Source: Steinernema hermaphroditum | Taxonomy: Eukaryota; Nematoda; Chromadorea; Rhabditida; Steinernematidae | Assembly (NCBI GenBank): GCA_030435675.1 | Contig: CM059622.1 | Location: forward strand, 9,052,001-9,116,000 | Length of the DNA stretch: 64,000 nucleotides | Direction: 5' to 3' | Shown here: positions 1-15,000 of the stretch, in pieces | Layout of the letters: each line of letters begins with the position of its first letter | How positions within the stretch are numbered: position 1 is the stretch's first letter | The notes under the pieces: generated by a model | The model's database searches: none | Seen by the model: the letters and a program-made list of their open reading frames with translations, nothing else | Told to the model about the DNA's origin: nothing | Position numbers and translations under genes: made by a program

Positions 1-3000
1 TCTCCGGGATTACCACCATCGACGTCGGGATCTCGAGGTGTCCCGAGATGATCTTCTTGAGGTAGCGGCCGTCGGGCTTCGCTACCCAGATGGCGCCCGT
101 GTTGGTGGGCCGCGCCTCGGACATGCGCTTCTTGCGCGCCACCAGCGAGGAGACCTCGTTGCTGAGCGTCGCGATGTAAAGGTTACTGTAACAGGGCGGT
201 CAGAAAGCGGTCACAAGAGAGGGGCGCACCCGGTGAGGTAGTCGACTGCGAGGGCGGAAGGCGACTCGCCGAGCGCCTCGAAATCGATGTCCAGGGGCTG
301 GCCCTCGTGCGATTGGTTGCCGCGCGGGAGAGCGGAGCGGTAGACGCGGTTCTTCTTCGAGTCGATCCAGAACATGAGCTCCTGGCGCGGGTCGAATTCG
401 ACGTCGATGATATCGCTGGAGGGGCCGTCAGCCTCGGCAGCGGCGTTCCGGTTCACACCGTGGGCGCCGGCGAGCGCTAGCTGCACGAGCTGGTCGTCGG
501 CGGCGAGGAGGATCTGCGCCGCGTCGCCCTTGGCGCGGCAGTCCTTGCCGGTCATCGCGCCGACGACGACGTTGTTCTCGAAGTCGTCGAGGCAGCGGCA
601 CAGGTAGGACCCCTTGGTGTTGAGGCAGGCCTGGGTGCACGTGTTGTTGCCCTGGCACTCGTCGACGTCGACGCAGCCGAAGGGGTCCTCGGGATTTGGC
701 TGGAAGCCGTCGCGGCAGTGGCAGAAGAAGCCGTCGCGCACGTCCGTGCAGAGGTCCTTGCAGCCGCCGTTGTCGCTGTGCGAGGTGCAGGTCTTTCCAC
801 CCTTCTTTGCGCAGCCCACCTCGTCTGAGGCGTCGCCGCAGTCGTCGTTACGGTCGCAGGCAAGCGTGCCGTTGATGCAGCGTCCGTTGGCGCACTTGAA
901 CTGGTCCGAGGAACAGTCGCCGTACTCCGAGAAGGAGGCGCACATGGAGAGGTGCTCGTCGGAAAAGTCGTTCTCGCCGCAGTCGTTGAAGCCGTTGCAG
1001 AGCTGCAGGATGTTGAGGCAGAGACGCGAGTGCGCGCAGCGGAATCGCAGCGGTGGCTCACAGCTCGCCTTCTGGCACTGCTCGTTCGTCTCGTCCGAGT
1101 TGTCGCCGCAGTCATTGTCGCCGTCGCACATGAACTTCCGCGGGATGCACACCGAGTTCGCGCACTCGAACTCAAATGGGCTGCACTGTCGCCGGCTCGG
1201 CTGAAACAGACACCTGCGAGGGGTACGGTAGGCGGGGGACTCACGAAGTCGTCGCAGTGGAGCTCGTCGGAAGCGCTGGGGCAGTCGCGGCGCCGGTCGC
1301 ACCACTTGTGCTCGGGGATGCAGGTGCCGTCGTCGCACTGGCGGAGCCCCTCGGTGCACTTCCGGAGGGCGCACTGGCTCTCGTCGAGGCCGTCGGCGCA
1401 CTGCACTGTGCCGTCGCACACCTTCGTCTGCGGGATGCAGCGGCCGTCGTTGCAGCGGAACTCGGACTCGGAACAGGGCCGCGAGGTGCCGCCGCAGGAG
1501 GGGTCCGTCTCGTCGGAGTTGTCGCCGCAGTCGTTCTCGCTGTCGCACATCCAGCGCTTAGGGATGCACTTGCCGCTGGTGGCGCACCGGAACTCGCCGA
1601 CGTCGTCGCAGGTGGGGCAGCGCTCGCGCACCTCGTCCGAGGCGTCCCGGCAGTCGTCCTGGCCGTTGCAAAAGGCCCAGTCCGGGATGCAGCGGTAGGA
1701 GGAGGCGCAGCGGGACCACCCGCGACGGCACTGCACGGCTGCGCACTCGGCCGGCTCCTCGGAGCCGTCGCCGCAGTCATCGTCGTTGTCGCAGCGCCAG
1801 GCTTTCGGGATGCACTTGTGGTTGGCGCAGCGGAACTCCTCGGCGGTGCAGTTACGCGCCGCGCTGCGGCACACCTCGTCCGCCTCGTCGCTCCGGTCGC
1901 CGCAGTCGTCGTCGCCGTCGCAGGTGAAACGCCGCGGGATGCACTTTCCGGTGGCGCGGCACTTGAACATCCAGGCGTCGCAGGGCTTGTCGCAGTCCAC
2001 CTCGTCCGAGGCGTCGCCGCAGTCGTCGTTGCCGTCGCACAACTGGAAGGGCCGCGTGCAGTTGTGGTTACCGCACTGGAACTCGCCCACGGGGCAGATG
2101 CGTACGCCACACACGGCCGTGCCCGGCTCGTCGGAGCCATCCTCGCAGTCCTTCTCTCCGTCGCAGTACCACAGCTTCGGGATGCACTTCGCGTCGGCGC
2201 CGCCGCAGGCGAACTGCCGCTCCGTGCAGTTAGGCTCGCACGTCTTGCCGTCCGGCAGCAGGGTGAACTGGTCGGGACAGGCGCACTGGAAGCTGTGGCC
2301 GCCGGCCGAGATAAGGCACAGGTGAGAGCAGCCGCCGTTCTCCGCGCCGCACGGATTCTCCCAGCGCGGCTGGCGCAGCGGGTGCACCACGCGGACGTCG
2401 TTGGGCAGTTGGATGGTCGTCTCGAGGACGGTCTCGTTGCGCGCCGTCCACTTCTCCGCCCTCACCACCTGGCGAAGGTTCCAGTCGCTCCAGAAGAGGA
2501 AGTCGTCGAACACCACCATCGACGACACGTGCGACGTGCGCTTCGCGGGGATGTGGTGGCGGCGGCCGCCATCCAAGTCCATGTAACCGATCTCGTTGAG
2601 GTGCGCGTCGCCCCAGAAGAGCCTAGACGAGGGTCAAGCAGGAGCCGGGGGCAGAGGGGCCTACCGGTCGGAGTAGTAGTCGATGGCGAGCGCATTCGGC
2701 CAACCGAGGTCGTTCTCCGCGAGCTTCACGATCGGGTCGTCAAGGTCAGGCGAGCCGTCCATGGACATGCGTCCGATGTAGGGTTGCAGACTCCACTCGG
2801 AGAAGTAGACGAAGCCGCGCTTCGGGTGCACCACGAGCGCCTTCGGCTGCGCGATACGGTCGCGGACGAGGGTGCGACACGAGCGGCCATCGAGCTCGCA
2901 GACGCGCAGGGAGCGCTCCTGTCGGTTGAGGGTGTAGAGCTTGCGGCCGACCCAGTCGACGGCGATGCCCTCGGTGCCGAAGACGTTGTGCCGGAGGACG

Positions 3001-6000
3001 GTGTCGTAGGCGCGCAGGGGCGAGTCCATCTGGTCGAGGTCGACGCGGTAGAGGCGCACTTTGCCCGAGTCGAGCACGTAGAGCTTCCGGTCGACCATGT
3101 CGACGTCCATGGCGACGACGTTGTCGAAGCCGCGCGCCGCCAGCTCGTAGGTGTTGCCGTCGAGGGAGAGCTTCCGGATATAGTGCTTGTTGGCCAGTAG
3201 GAGGTAGGGTTCTGGCTCCGCGTCGAGGCGCTTGCAGGAGAGGTCGTCGCGGGCGAGTGAGTAGCCGGCGATGCAGGCGCACTTGTAGGAGCCGATCTTG
3301 TTCTCGCAGATCTGGCTGCAGCGCGAGGTGCCCTCGATGCACTCATTGACGTCGTGGCAGCTCTTCTGGTCCTCCTTGTCCAACTCGAAGCCGTCGAAGC
3401 ACGTGCACTTGTAGCCGATCTTCAGGTCGGTGCAGTTCTGCTCGCAGAGCGGCTTCTCCGCCAGCTCGCACTCGTTGATGACTGAAGGGTCGGATTAGGG
3501 GTGCTCCCGGGGGAGGGACCTACAGCACTGGGGTGACTCATCGCTGCGGTCCTGGCAGTCGTAGAGGCGGTCGCAGACCTTCACCTGGTCGATACACTCG
3601 CCGCTCTGGCACTGGAACTGGTCACCGGGGCAGCCAGGGCCGGCGCCGGGGGCGCCCTGCTCCGCCGCGGAGCACTCTTTCTCATCGGAGCCGTCGTCGC
3701 AGTCGTCGTTGCCGTCGCAGCGCCACGAGTTGGGGATGCACTTGTGGTTGGCGCACTGCCAGAAGTCGGTCTGGCACTTCGCGTAGGTGCAGTTCGCGTG
3801 CTCGTCGGAGCCGTCGAGGCAATCGTTGTCGCCGTCGCACTCCCAGGAGCCGTGAATGCAGTGCCGGTTGGTGCAGCGGAACTCGCCCTTGTTGCACTCC
3901 TTCTTCGTCACGCCGCACAGCTCCTCGGACTCGTCCTCGCCCCCGGCGCAGGTGACGTCGCCGTCGCAGAGCCACACCTTCGGGATGCACTCGTACTTCG
4001 GCTGCGCCAGATGCGCGTTCGAGGTGCAGTGGAACTCCTGCTCCGAGCACGTCCGGTTGCCGCAGCTGTGCGCCAGGCTCTCGTCGGACGCGTCGCCGCA
4101 GTCGTCTTCGCCGTCGCAGATGAACGCCCGCGAGATGCACTTCCCGTTATTGCACTACAACCAGGCTACAGTACCCCCCGAGACCGACGCCTTACCTGGA
4201 AGAGGTACTCGCCGACGCAGATGCGCTTCCCGGTGTCGTCGGTGCAGTTGGTGTGCGTCTCGTCCCAGGCGCCCTCGCCGCAGTCGTTGTCGCCGTCGCA
4301 CTGCCACGTCTCCGGGATGCAGCGGCCGCTGGGACACCGTACGCTGAAAGGGCCGCTGGAAGGCGTCCTTGGGGCAGGGGGACCTACTAGTGCTGCACGC
4401 AGGGCTGGTTCAGGCAGAAGAGTTTGTTCTCGTCGGCCTTGTCGCCGCAGTCGTCGTAGCCGTCGCAGAGGTCGGCCGGCTGGATGCAGATGTTGGTATT
4501 GGGGCAGCGGATGCGGACGCCGCGGCAGTCGATGGGGAGGCCGGGGCATGTGGCGACCGACTCGTCGGAGACGCCCTCATCGTGGCAGTCGTTGTGACCG
4601 TCGCACACCTTCGTCTCGTTAATGCAGTGTCCATTGGCGCAGGCGAAGAGGCCCTTGGGGCAGGCCACGGCTGTCGAACAGTCGAGCTCGTCGGAGCCGT
4701 CACCGCAGTCGTCGATGTGGTTGCAGCGGCGCTCCTTGCCGATGCAGCGCCGGTTGGAGCAGAGGAAGTAGTCCTCGGGGCAGAAGCGCGTGTTACAGTA
4801 GTTCGGCTGCTCGTCGGAGCCGTCGTCGCAATCGGGCTTCCCGTTGCACGTGTCCGCCAGTGCGATGCAGCGGCCGTCACCGCACTGGAAGTTGTAGGGC
4901 GGCTGGCAGAGCTCGCGGACAGCGTCGCGCGGCACGCACTGCGTCGGAGACTCCTTGCCCGGCTCCTGCACCAGTTGGAAGCTGTCGTTGCACGAGCACT
5001 GCACCCGGCTCGCCGCCACTCCCACCTCCGACGACACAACGTGGCACAGCTGCAACAGGGTTACCTCGATCGAATAGCGTAGCCAACCTGGTCGCAGCCT
5101 CCGTTGTTGCGTTTGCAGAGCTCCGAGGTGTGCGCGTTGCAGAACTGGTTGCGCGAGCGGACGTCGGCCTCGGAGGCGAAGACGCGGACGGTGCCGGGGA
5201 CGCGGCGGTCGGGCACGACGGCCTCGTAGTCGCCGCCAGAGTCCTTCTTCATGCGGAAGACGCCGTTGGCGAGGGGATCGCTGAGGTAGAGCCAGTGGTG
5301 CCAGATGTCGAGGCTCTTGGCGCGGTAACCGACGCCGACGACCCTCCGGTTCTTGCCGTCGTAGTCGCAGGACTCGATGTTGAGCCTGTTGACGTCGGCC
5401 CAGAAGATGCGCTGGTCGCGGAAGTCGACGGTGATGGCGGCGACGAGGGAGACGCCCTCCCGCACGATCACCTCGCGGTCGCCGCCGGCCAGGTTGGCGC
5501 GCTCGATGCGCGGCTCGTAGAGGCCGCCGCTGACTTTGTAGCCGGAGTCGGACCAGAAGAGAAGTCCGGAACACGGGTCCAGGGACAGGGCGTAGGTCCA
5601 GTCGCCGGAGGCGATGGTGACGAGGTGCTCGCCGCGCACGTCCACGGCGTGCACCTTGCCAGTGCGCCCGGTTGTGAAGTAGAGCTTCTGCGTGAGCCAG
5701 TCGAGCTTCATGTCAGAGACGTGCCGCACGGAGAGGTCCTTCTGCTTCGAGGGGGCGAGGATGAGGCGCTGGCTGTCGGGGATGTTCATCGGGAACCAGG
5801 AGATGTTGGCGCCGGCCGGCGATTCAGTCACGAAGTAGACGCGCCGCAGGTTTACGTCGACGTCAAACATCTGGAGGTTTGGCACGGCGGGGAGCGCCTC
5901 GCGCAATGGGTTCGACGCCTTTATGTCGGGAACAAGGCCGGCGTCGACGATCTGGTCGCCATCGGCGAACATCAGATACGTGTCGGGCTCCTCGCAGCTG

Positions 6001-9000
6001 CGGCCCTTGAGGACGCCGCGGGCGCAGGCGCACGACGGGGTCTGTGAGCCGGGCACGGCGAAGCAGAGCTGCGGACAGGGCGGCTTCCGAAGGTTGTCGG
6101 TGATTTGGCAGGGGGAGGTGGCGCGCGGCTGCGCCGACTCGGCGAAGACGACGACGTCGCCGAGGTCGGCGAGGCCGGCGAGCAGCGTCGACGGCGAAAG
6201 GAGCAACGAGGTCTGGTTAGGCCGCGAGGTGGCCGAGAAGACCTTCTCGAGACGGCTGTCCGTCCAGTACATCGTCTGCCCGAGCAGACCGATGCCGGCG
6301 GCCTCGGCAATGTCGGCGCGCACGAGTTCCGGCGCGCCGCCCTCACCGCGGACGCGGAAGATTCCGTCGAGGCCGGCGTCCGTCCAGTATAGCATGTGGT
6401 TGTTCGGGTCGACGATCAGGTCCGTCGGCTCCTTGAGGCCCTCGGTCACGATCGCCTGTTTGTTCGATCCGTCCAGGTAGGCGCGCTGGATCGACGGCTT
6501 CTGGCCCTGGTCGGCCCAGTAGAGATAACGCGCCACGGGGTCGACGGCGATGGAGGACGGCGTCTCCGTCTTCGTTGAGAGCAGAATCTTGCGGTGCTTG
6601 CCGTCTAGTTGGCACACCTCGATGTGCGTCCGGTCCGAGTCGACGTTGATAAAGTAGACGTTATCTGCAAGGCCCTCTGAGTGCCGGGCATCGGAGATGC
6701 CACTTACAGTTGATCCAGTCGACGGCGATGCTCTTGATGGTGAAGGCACCGAAGGCGTCCTTGACGATCTGCTTCGCCTCGCCGGTACCCAGTGTGATTT
6801 TGTTGATGCCGCGGTTCTGACCCGATGCCTCGGCGACGAAGACCGCCTTCGAGGCGAAGTCGAAGTCGATGGAGGTGATCGAGGAGCCGCCGATGGGCTC
6901 CATCGGGAGGCCCTTCAAGTGGGCGTCGTCGAGGGCGACGCCGGAGACGAGCGTCTTCGTCGCCACCATCAGGAAACTCTGGTCGTTGAGGCGACAGCCC
7001 GTGGCGCCGTCAGAGGCGTAGCCTGTGGCACAGAGGCAGGAATGCTGCTGGAACTGCCTGGGGATGCACAGGTGTGCGCAGTTGCCGTTGGCGATGCGGC
7101 AGGGGTGCGACTGGGCCACTGAAAGGGTCGTGGAGGGGTGCCGGGGCGGGGGACCTACGGGAGGTGGGGTGGACGACCTTAATGTTGGCGACCTGGTCGA
7201 CGCTGCGGTGGAAGTGCTGGAAGCGAGGGGGACCGCCGTTGTTGATCACCTCGCCGAACTCGATGGAGTCGAAGGCGCTGTCGGCGTAGAAGAGGTGGTT
7301 GTTGTGGAAGGCGACGCCGCGCGGCTGGCGCCCGGCGTCGTTGAGCACGTAGTGCCGGTCCTGGCCGTCGTAGGTCACCGAGCTGATCTGAAGGGGCGGT
7401 CAGGGGTGCCCGGGGGCGGAGGACTTACTCTGCCGGTCTGCGACTCGGAGAAGTAGATGCGCTGGTTGACGAGGTCCAAGGCGATGTGGTCGAGCTGCGT
7501 GAGGTCGTTGCTAACGACGACCAGAGGGTTCCGGCCGTCCATGTCGGCACGGGCGACCTTCGACTGCGCGGCGCCGGAGCCGCGGTCCAGCCAGAAGAGC
7601 AGGCCGCGATCGGGGTCGACTGCGAGCGCCACCGGGAAGGCGACGGCCGTCGGCGATTGGTCGTTGTTGAGCAGTGAGGCGCGGAATTGGGTGTCTTGCG
7701 TGCGCACCACCTCGATCGTTTGCGAGACCTTGTTGCCGACGTAGAGGTTGCGGCCGTTCCAGTCGAAAGCGAGGCAGAAGGGGTCGTCGACGACCTGTGA
7801 CGACACGAACTGCGTCTTGTTGTTCGTGTTCAGCACCGTCCGGTAGATGCGCGCCTCGGTTGTCACCGACGGTCCAAGCAGCTTCGTCGTCGTCGAGGAG
7901 TGCTCCAGATGGTACATCTAGGAGGGCGCTGCTGAGGCGTCTAGAGGGGTACGGTACCTCGCGGGTCTCCGAGTTGAACGAAGCGTCGAAGGCGTTGGTG
8001 AGTCCGGCAATCGGGAGCATCCCCATCATGGCGGGCGTTCCGTTGTTAGGCCGGTCCATGTCGACGCCGAAGAGGTTCGTCTTCTGGATGACGAGTAGGA
8101 AGGGCTTCGCGTCCTCGACGCACTCGCGGCCGTCGGCGGCGAGCACCTTGCCCATCGGACAGAGGCACGTATGCGTCTGGAAGACGGGCGTCGGGGGGCG
8201 ACGGTGTGGGGGACTCACCTGGTTGGGGCCGAGGAGGCAGATGTAGGAACAGGGCTGGTCAGCGCATGGGTTGTTCTCCACGGGCGGTTGCAGGGCCGGG
8301 TGCACGGCGACGACGCCAAGGGCCTTGGAGAAGGTGTGTGAGGGGTACTCGGCGTTGGTGCCGTTCGGGTACTTCGGGTAAACCTGAAGCCGCTGCAGGC
8401 GGCGGTCGCTGTAGAAGATCGAGTCCTCGAAGACGGCGAGGGCATGCGGGTGCTGTACGAACTTGCTCGAGGCGAGCACCTGCGTGCGTCCGGAGCCATC
8501 GTAGCGCACGAAGTCGATGTAGTCGAGCTTGCTGTCGGCGAAGTAGACGCGCTCCGTGGTCAGGTCGAGGGCGATGGTGTTCGGCCAGTAGATCTTGGTG
8601 TCGACGAGCACGCGGCGTCCGGAGCCGTCCATGAAGGCGCGCTCGATGCGCGGACGCTGGCCCCAGTCGGTCCAGAAGAGGAGCGCCCGGCGCGGGTCAA
8701 CGGCGATGCCGCGCGGCTGGTCGACGTTTTCGTGGACGAGGAGGGCGCGCGCCCCCGGCCGGTCGAGGCTGGCCACCTCGATGGTGTTGAGGCTCGAGTC
8801 GACCCAGTAGAGGTTGCGGCCCACCCAGTCGAGGGCGATGCCTTCGGTGATGTCGAGGCCTTCGCCGACGAAGACGGCGACGTCGGTGCCGTTGCGACTG
8901 GCCGAGTAGATCTTCTTGTCGCGGATGTCCGACCAGAAGATACGGTCGTTCTTCGAGTCCCAGGCGAGCGCGATCGCGTTCTCCACCTGCGCCGCAAAGG

Positions 9001-12000
9001 TGCGCCAGTTCTCGAGCTGTCCGTCGGACCAGTAGATGCGGTTACGGTTGGAGACGTAGATGCGCATCTCCGTGCGGTTCTCCGTCACCTTGCAGGTCCT
9101 CTGGTCGGCGCTGAGGGTGTAGCCCGTGTCGCAGTGGCACGAGACGCCGTGCTTGAACGACTCGCACCGCTGCGAGCACGTCCGCGCCTCCACGCACTCG
9201 TCGAACGGCTCGCAAAGCGTCTTGTTCACCAGCTGCAAGACTACGGTAGCGGTCGAAGCTCGGTGCAGGCCTACCTGTTCACCCTGGGGACAGGAGCAGA
9301 TGGGGCCGTCGGGGCTGTTGTGGCACTTGAACTGACAGCCGGCGCGGTCCGCAGCGCAGAGATCGCGGGCGCAGCGGCCGCCCTCGTCGGTGCCGCCGGG
9401 ACAGTGATCCTTGCCATCGCAGAGTTGGTGCACAGGGATGCACTGCTCCGGGGCGTTCGTGCACGGCACCTGGAGGACTATGGTATCCGGGCGGAGAGAG
9501 GACGACTTACGTGTTCGAAGGGGCACTTGAAGGAGGAGAGGGCGCCACTCTTCTGGCACCCGTGCTTCTCGCTCTCGTCGGATCCGTCGCCGCAGTCGTT
9601 TTCTCCGTCGCAGATCCAGCTCTGAAAGAGCGTCTGAGTCCTGGAGCGTTGTGCACACATACGTTGAAGACACAGCGGCCGTTGTCGCAGCGGTAGTGGT
9701 CCTTGGGGCACTGGGAGACGCCGCAGCCGCTGGAGGGCTCGTCGGAGCCGTCGTCGCAGTCCCTCTGGCCGTCGCACTTCCAGACGCCCGGGATGCATAT
9801 GCCCGTGGTGACGCACTTGAACTGGTCAGAGGCGCACTTACCCTCCTAAACGCACCTGTAAGGAGGCCCGGGAGGGGTCACCCACATTGACGAGACAGGA
9901 ATCCTCGTCGGAGCCGTCATCGCAGTCGTTCTGGCCATCGCAGTGGTTCTTTAGGGGCACGCAGTCGCGCCCATTGGCGCAGCGGAACTGGTCCGAGCGG
10001 CACTGCACCGGAGGACAGCGCTGACGGTCCTCGTCGGTGCCGTCGTAGCAGTCGTTGTCGCCGTCGCAGAGCCAGTAGACGGGAATGCAGCGCCCGTTGC
10101 CGCAGGTGAACTGGTTCGCGGCGCAGGTGACGTTCTGGCAGAGCTCGAGCTTTTCGTCGGAGCCGTCGCCGCAGTCGTTGTCCGAGTCGCAGCGCCACTG
10201 CTCCGGGATGCAGCGGTGGTTGTCGCACTGGAACTTTTTGGCGGCGCAGGCGGGCGTCTGACCCTGCTTGCAGTAGCGGACGTCCTCGTCCGAGTAGTCG
10301 CCGCAGTCGTTATCGCCGTCGCACGCGTACTGCTGCGGGATGCACTTGCGCGTGTTGTTGCACCGGATCGTGTTTGGCGGGCACTCGGCCTCGTGGAAGC
10401 AGGTCTGTCCGGCCTCGTTCTTCTCGTCTGAGCCGTCGAGACAGTCGTCCTCGCCGTCGCAGCGCCACTCCGCCGGGATGCAGCGCCCGTTCGCGCACTC
10501 GAACTGCGTGCCGTTGCTCTGGCACCGCGGCTCCGCCGCCTCCGAGGCATCTCGTGCGCAGGTTCGTCCGTTCTCGGCCAGCTTGAAGCCCTGCTTGCAG
10601 CCGCACTGCGCTGCCAAAGGCAGCGCCTCGGAGGAGGTCGACTGGGTGGGCACGGCGAAGCAGAAGTGCGCGCACTCGTGGTGGTGGCAGGGGTGCTCGA
10701 TGGCCGGGTCTGGGATCGGCTGATTATCGAGGGAGCAGGCCTTCAGCGAGAAAATGCTGCGCTCCTCCTTCGAGAAGTCGCGCACGACGCGGCCGACGCC
10801 GCCGGAGCGCTTGTGGACGCGCCGGATGGAGTACGGTCGCTGGTGCACGTAGTAGAGCTGGTCGCCGAGGATGGCCAACGCCACGGGGATCGGATTCTCC
10901 GCCGGCAACACCGCCAGGTTGCCGCCGTCGAAGTCGACGCAGCTGATCGTCTTGAGGAGCGTGTCGCCGAAGCAGAGGCGCGCCTCGGCGTGGTCGATGA
11001 CCATGCCGGAGGGTCGGCCAAGGGAGACGTTGCGGATCACCTGGCAGTTGGAGGCGTCCAGGTGGCAGCGCCAAATCTTCGCCGGCCGCTCGGCCTCGGC
11101 GAAGAAGAGGACGCCCTTCCAGGGGTGAACCACCACGGAGACGGGGTCGCGGAGTCCCGAGAGGAGGCGCCGGTGCACGAGTTGGTCGGGATGCACGAGG
11201 CCCTGCAGGGAGCGATTAGGAGGGCGCTGGGCGGGGACTTGCCTGTTCGGCGACGCGGATCACCTCCAACGAGTTGCGGATGTTGTCGACGTAGTAGAGC
11301 TGCTTGGATAGCCAGTCGAAGCTCATCGAGATGAGGCCGTCGTTGTGGGTGACGAGCACGGGCGCTGAGCCTTCGCCGTCAGGCTTCACTCTGAATCGGA
11401 CGTAGGGGGACACGGGAGGGGCGGGCACCTGTAGACGGTGTTGTCCATGATGTCGGCATAGAAGAAGCTGGAGCCGTGGACGTCGCACTCGACGGCGAAG
11501 TACATGCCGATGCGACGCTGGGAGATGGGCGAGATGGGGAGAATAGCCTCGGCGAGTGCATTCTGCAGCATGTTGGGGTAGATGCCGCGGACGATCTTGT
11601 TGGAGCTAAAGAGGAGGTAGTCGACGGAGGGCACGCAGCGCTTGCCCTCCACCAACTTCTGCCCGATGGGGCAGGCACAGCGGTAGCCGACGCCGAAGCC
11701 GCCGGCGTCCTTGCCCAGCAGGCACATGCCCTGGCAGTCGGCGTTAAGGCACGGGTTCTCTACGGGGTGGCCGAGGCACTCGCTGTGCTGGGGCCCGAGC
11801 TGCGCCATTGGGTGGTAGGCGGCGACGCCCATGGGGAACACGTTGTTCTCCTTCTTCGTCCAGAGGACCTCCGTGGGCGAGCCGAACTTCTCGACGCGCA
11901 TCACGCCGAGGCGCGTCCAGTCGGTCCAGTAGAGGTGCTGGTCGAAGAGGGTCAATCCGAAGGGGTGCGGCACGGCGTTCATGCCCGTGGCCACCGTGCG

Positions 12001-15000
12001 GCGGTCGTTGCCGTTGTAGTCGACGGACTCGACGCGATCCACCTTCGGGTCCACCCAGTAGACCCGCTTCGCCGGGATGTCGACGACGACGCCGGAGACC
12101 TGGTGGGTGTGCGTGTCGACGAGCGTCCGGCGCCGTGTGCCATCCATCGCCGCCGCCTCCAGCTTGAACTGGTTGGAGAAGAACATGTCGCCGCGGAGGG
12201 GGTCCAGGGCGATGTCCAGCGGGAGGGTGAGGCCGTCCGCGATGAGTACGGTGCGGCGGTCGCCGTCGTAGCTGGAGACGTCGATGCGCCGCGAGCCCGA
12301 CTCTACGATGTAGAGCGCGTTGGTGATCCAGTCGACGGCCAGGTTCCGCGGGTACACCAGCGACTTGAGGTCGAGCTTCCGGATGCGATTCAGGTCGCCG
12401 TGCTCGTCGATCTCGGCGGAGAAGGCGGCATGCGCCAGCCGGTCCGTCCAGAAGGCCTTCTTGTCGCCGAAGTCGTAGCCGATGCCGTAGATGAACTCGC
12501 CGGAGGCCACCTTCTTCGCCTCCTCCTCGGGGCGGCTGGGGTTTAGTCGGTAGAGACCTTCACGGCGTGCGACGAAGAGACGCATTGCATCGGGCTCCTG
12601 CGAGATACAGTATCCCCGTGTAGTGAGGTTGTCCCTGCCGGCGCCATGCAGCATCTGGAGGGTGAAACAGGAGCCGAGGCAGCTGCAGGTGAAGCCCGGA
12701 CGGTGGTTCTGGCAGCTCTGGTCGCAGAAGCCCCACTGCGTGCACTCGTTTATGTCTGAAGAGAGGTACGGTAGGCGGGGTGAGGCGCGGTACCTGAGCA
12801 GGTGCGGTGGTAGCGTTCGTCGAGCTTGTAGCCCTCGGGGCAGGTGCAGGAGCCGCCGGAGGGGGAGGCGTGGCAGCCGGCCTGGCATCCGAGGCTGGGG
12901 CACAGGTTCTGGGAGCACTGCTTCTCGTCAGCGCCGTCTGCGCAGTCCTGACGGCCGTCGCAGAGTTTCGTATCGTCGATGCAGTGGCCGGAGCCGGGGC
13001 AGTGCCACATGTGGGGCGGGCACTTGTACTCGCCACAGTCCTCCTCGTCCGAGTTGTCGCCACAGTCGTCGTAGTAGTCGCAGCGGAACTTCCGGGGCTG
13101 GCACCGCTTGTTCTTGCACTGGAAGTCGCCCCCTGAGCACGGCTTGAACTCTGCAGAGACGGTTAGAGCTGCGCGCCGGAGGGGGCCTACCGCAGGTGGG
13201 GGGCTCGTCGGAGCCGTCGGCACAGTCCGTGGCGCCGTCGCACACCCAACTCTTCTGGATGCACTGCGACTGGTCGGCGCAGCGAAACTGGTACTGGAAG
13301 CAGGCGGTGTGGTTATGCGAGCACGACTCCTTTTCGTCCGAAAGGTCCCGGCAGTCGTACTTCCCGTCGCACTTCTTCGACACGTCGAAGCACTGGCGCC
13401 CGTCGGCGCACTGGAAGACGGAGCCGTGGTTCGCGTCACAGGACACATTCGCCGCCGCTGAAGCGAGGATTCGGACACCATCGGCCGGAGGCGCACTTAC
13501 GGCAGTCGACCTCGTCGGAACCGTCCGCGCAGTCCTTGATGCTGTCACAGCGCTGGTACTCCGGAATGCAGGACACCGAGTGCCACTCGTACTTGTCGCA
13601 TTGCCACTGGTCCGCTTTGCATCCAGGATGCGCTGAAACGGGCGGTTAGGGGAGCTCGGAGGGGACCCCTTTCTGGTAGTAGTACCCTTGGACGACTTGC
13701 AGATGAGTGACCCCTTCTCATCCAGGATCACCTCTCCGAAAAGTACTCTTGCCCCTGCAGCTATGGGATTGCGAAGATTCGAACGTGCGTTGTTCGCCCT
13801 CGATCCCCTTCCGCCTCTTCCGTGCAGCCCTAATCCCCGTCGTCTCCGTCCGTCCCCCGCCGAGTGACCGTCGCCCCAAAACAAACAGAATCGCCGTTCG
13901 CTTGGGGCCAAACAAACTCTCGATCAGTTTCCCCCGCTTCTCACTTCGCTTCCGCCGGCGAATCGCCCCGAAGTGTCCAACACTGTCCAAACACGCGTCG
14001 TACACTCTCTAATCCGAGCCCTCCTAAGCCGAAAATAAGAAGTCACATAAGAAACGGAGCGGATGACTCATCTGAGGAACTTTCTGTGAACGAGTGTTTG
14101 TGGCATTACGGTATGTTCACCGACTAGAGAATCTTCCAATTAGATCGCTAGGCGGTCGCCACCTCGGCGATCGATCGTTAAAAGCCGAAAAAGTGAATTT
14201 GGGGCGCGGGTCGCCGGGCGCGATTGTAACACTTCGAAGCGATTTGTTGCTGTGGATGACCCACAACACGGAGGTCAGTTGCGCAAGGATGCCCGTGATG
14301 GATACGAGTGGGACCCGATCGGAGGGTCGGAGGTGCTGAGGAGATCTTCTGATAAGCGATCTGCGGCCGTTGATCGGAGGCCCGATTGCGGGGATCGATC
14401 CCCGGCTTTGACTCTGCCGCTTCTACGGTCATCGCCCGGGGAGAGCAGAAGATCCATCGAAAACAAAGACCGGTTCGGAGGCACCGCTTGGAGACGAACG
14501 TCGCCGAATTTCGGAGGTACCCTCGAAGGCGCTAATTGAATCACAAAATGGCGAATTCACATAAATGCCTTCGGAGTGCGCGCCCCACCCGCGCTCCGAT
14601 GACCCTTTCGTGGCAGCGTAATCGAATCGAATTTATGACGCGTACCGGCCTAACGGCACCCCCAGCCTTCCGCGTAGTCCTGGAAAGGCACTTACGGCAG
14701 TCCTTTTCGTCCTCGCCATTGGGACAGTCGCCGGAGCCGTCGCACTTCCACTCGAGGCGGATACAGATGCCGTTGTCACAGCGGAATTCGTTCTCCGTGC
14801 AAGCCACCTGGCCCAAATGCACCGAAGCCGAGATCGGGTCGCCTCGACGCTCCGATGAGCCGACTGGCGGCGGTGAATCTACTGAAAAGAACGGTTAGAG
14901 GGCTTCCCATAGGTGTCCCCTCTGTGTTCCCTTAAGAGTGCTACGTGCTTCAGGTGACGCTCGAAGGCTCCGGTTTACTGTAAGAAGCGCAGGGAACACG

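Noticed and set aside
1176..3200. 674-codon plus-strand ORF opposite the megalin-like gene
   Set aside because: It is the antisense shadow of GC-rich, cysteine-repeat exons; the minus strand has the LDLa, EGF and propeller motifs.
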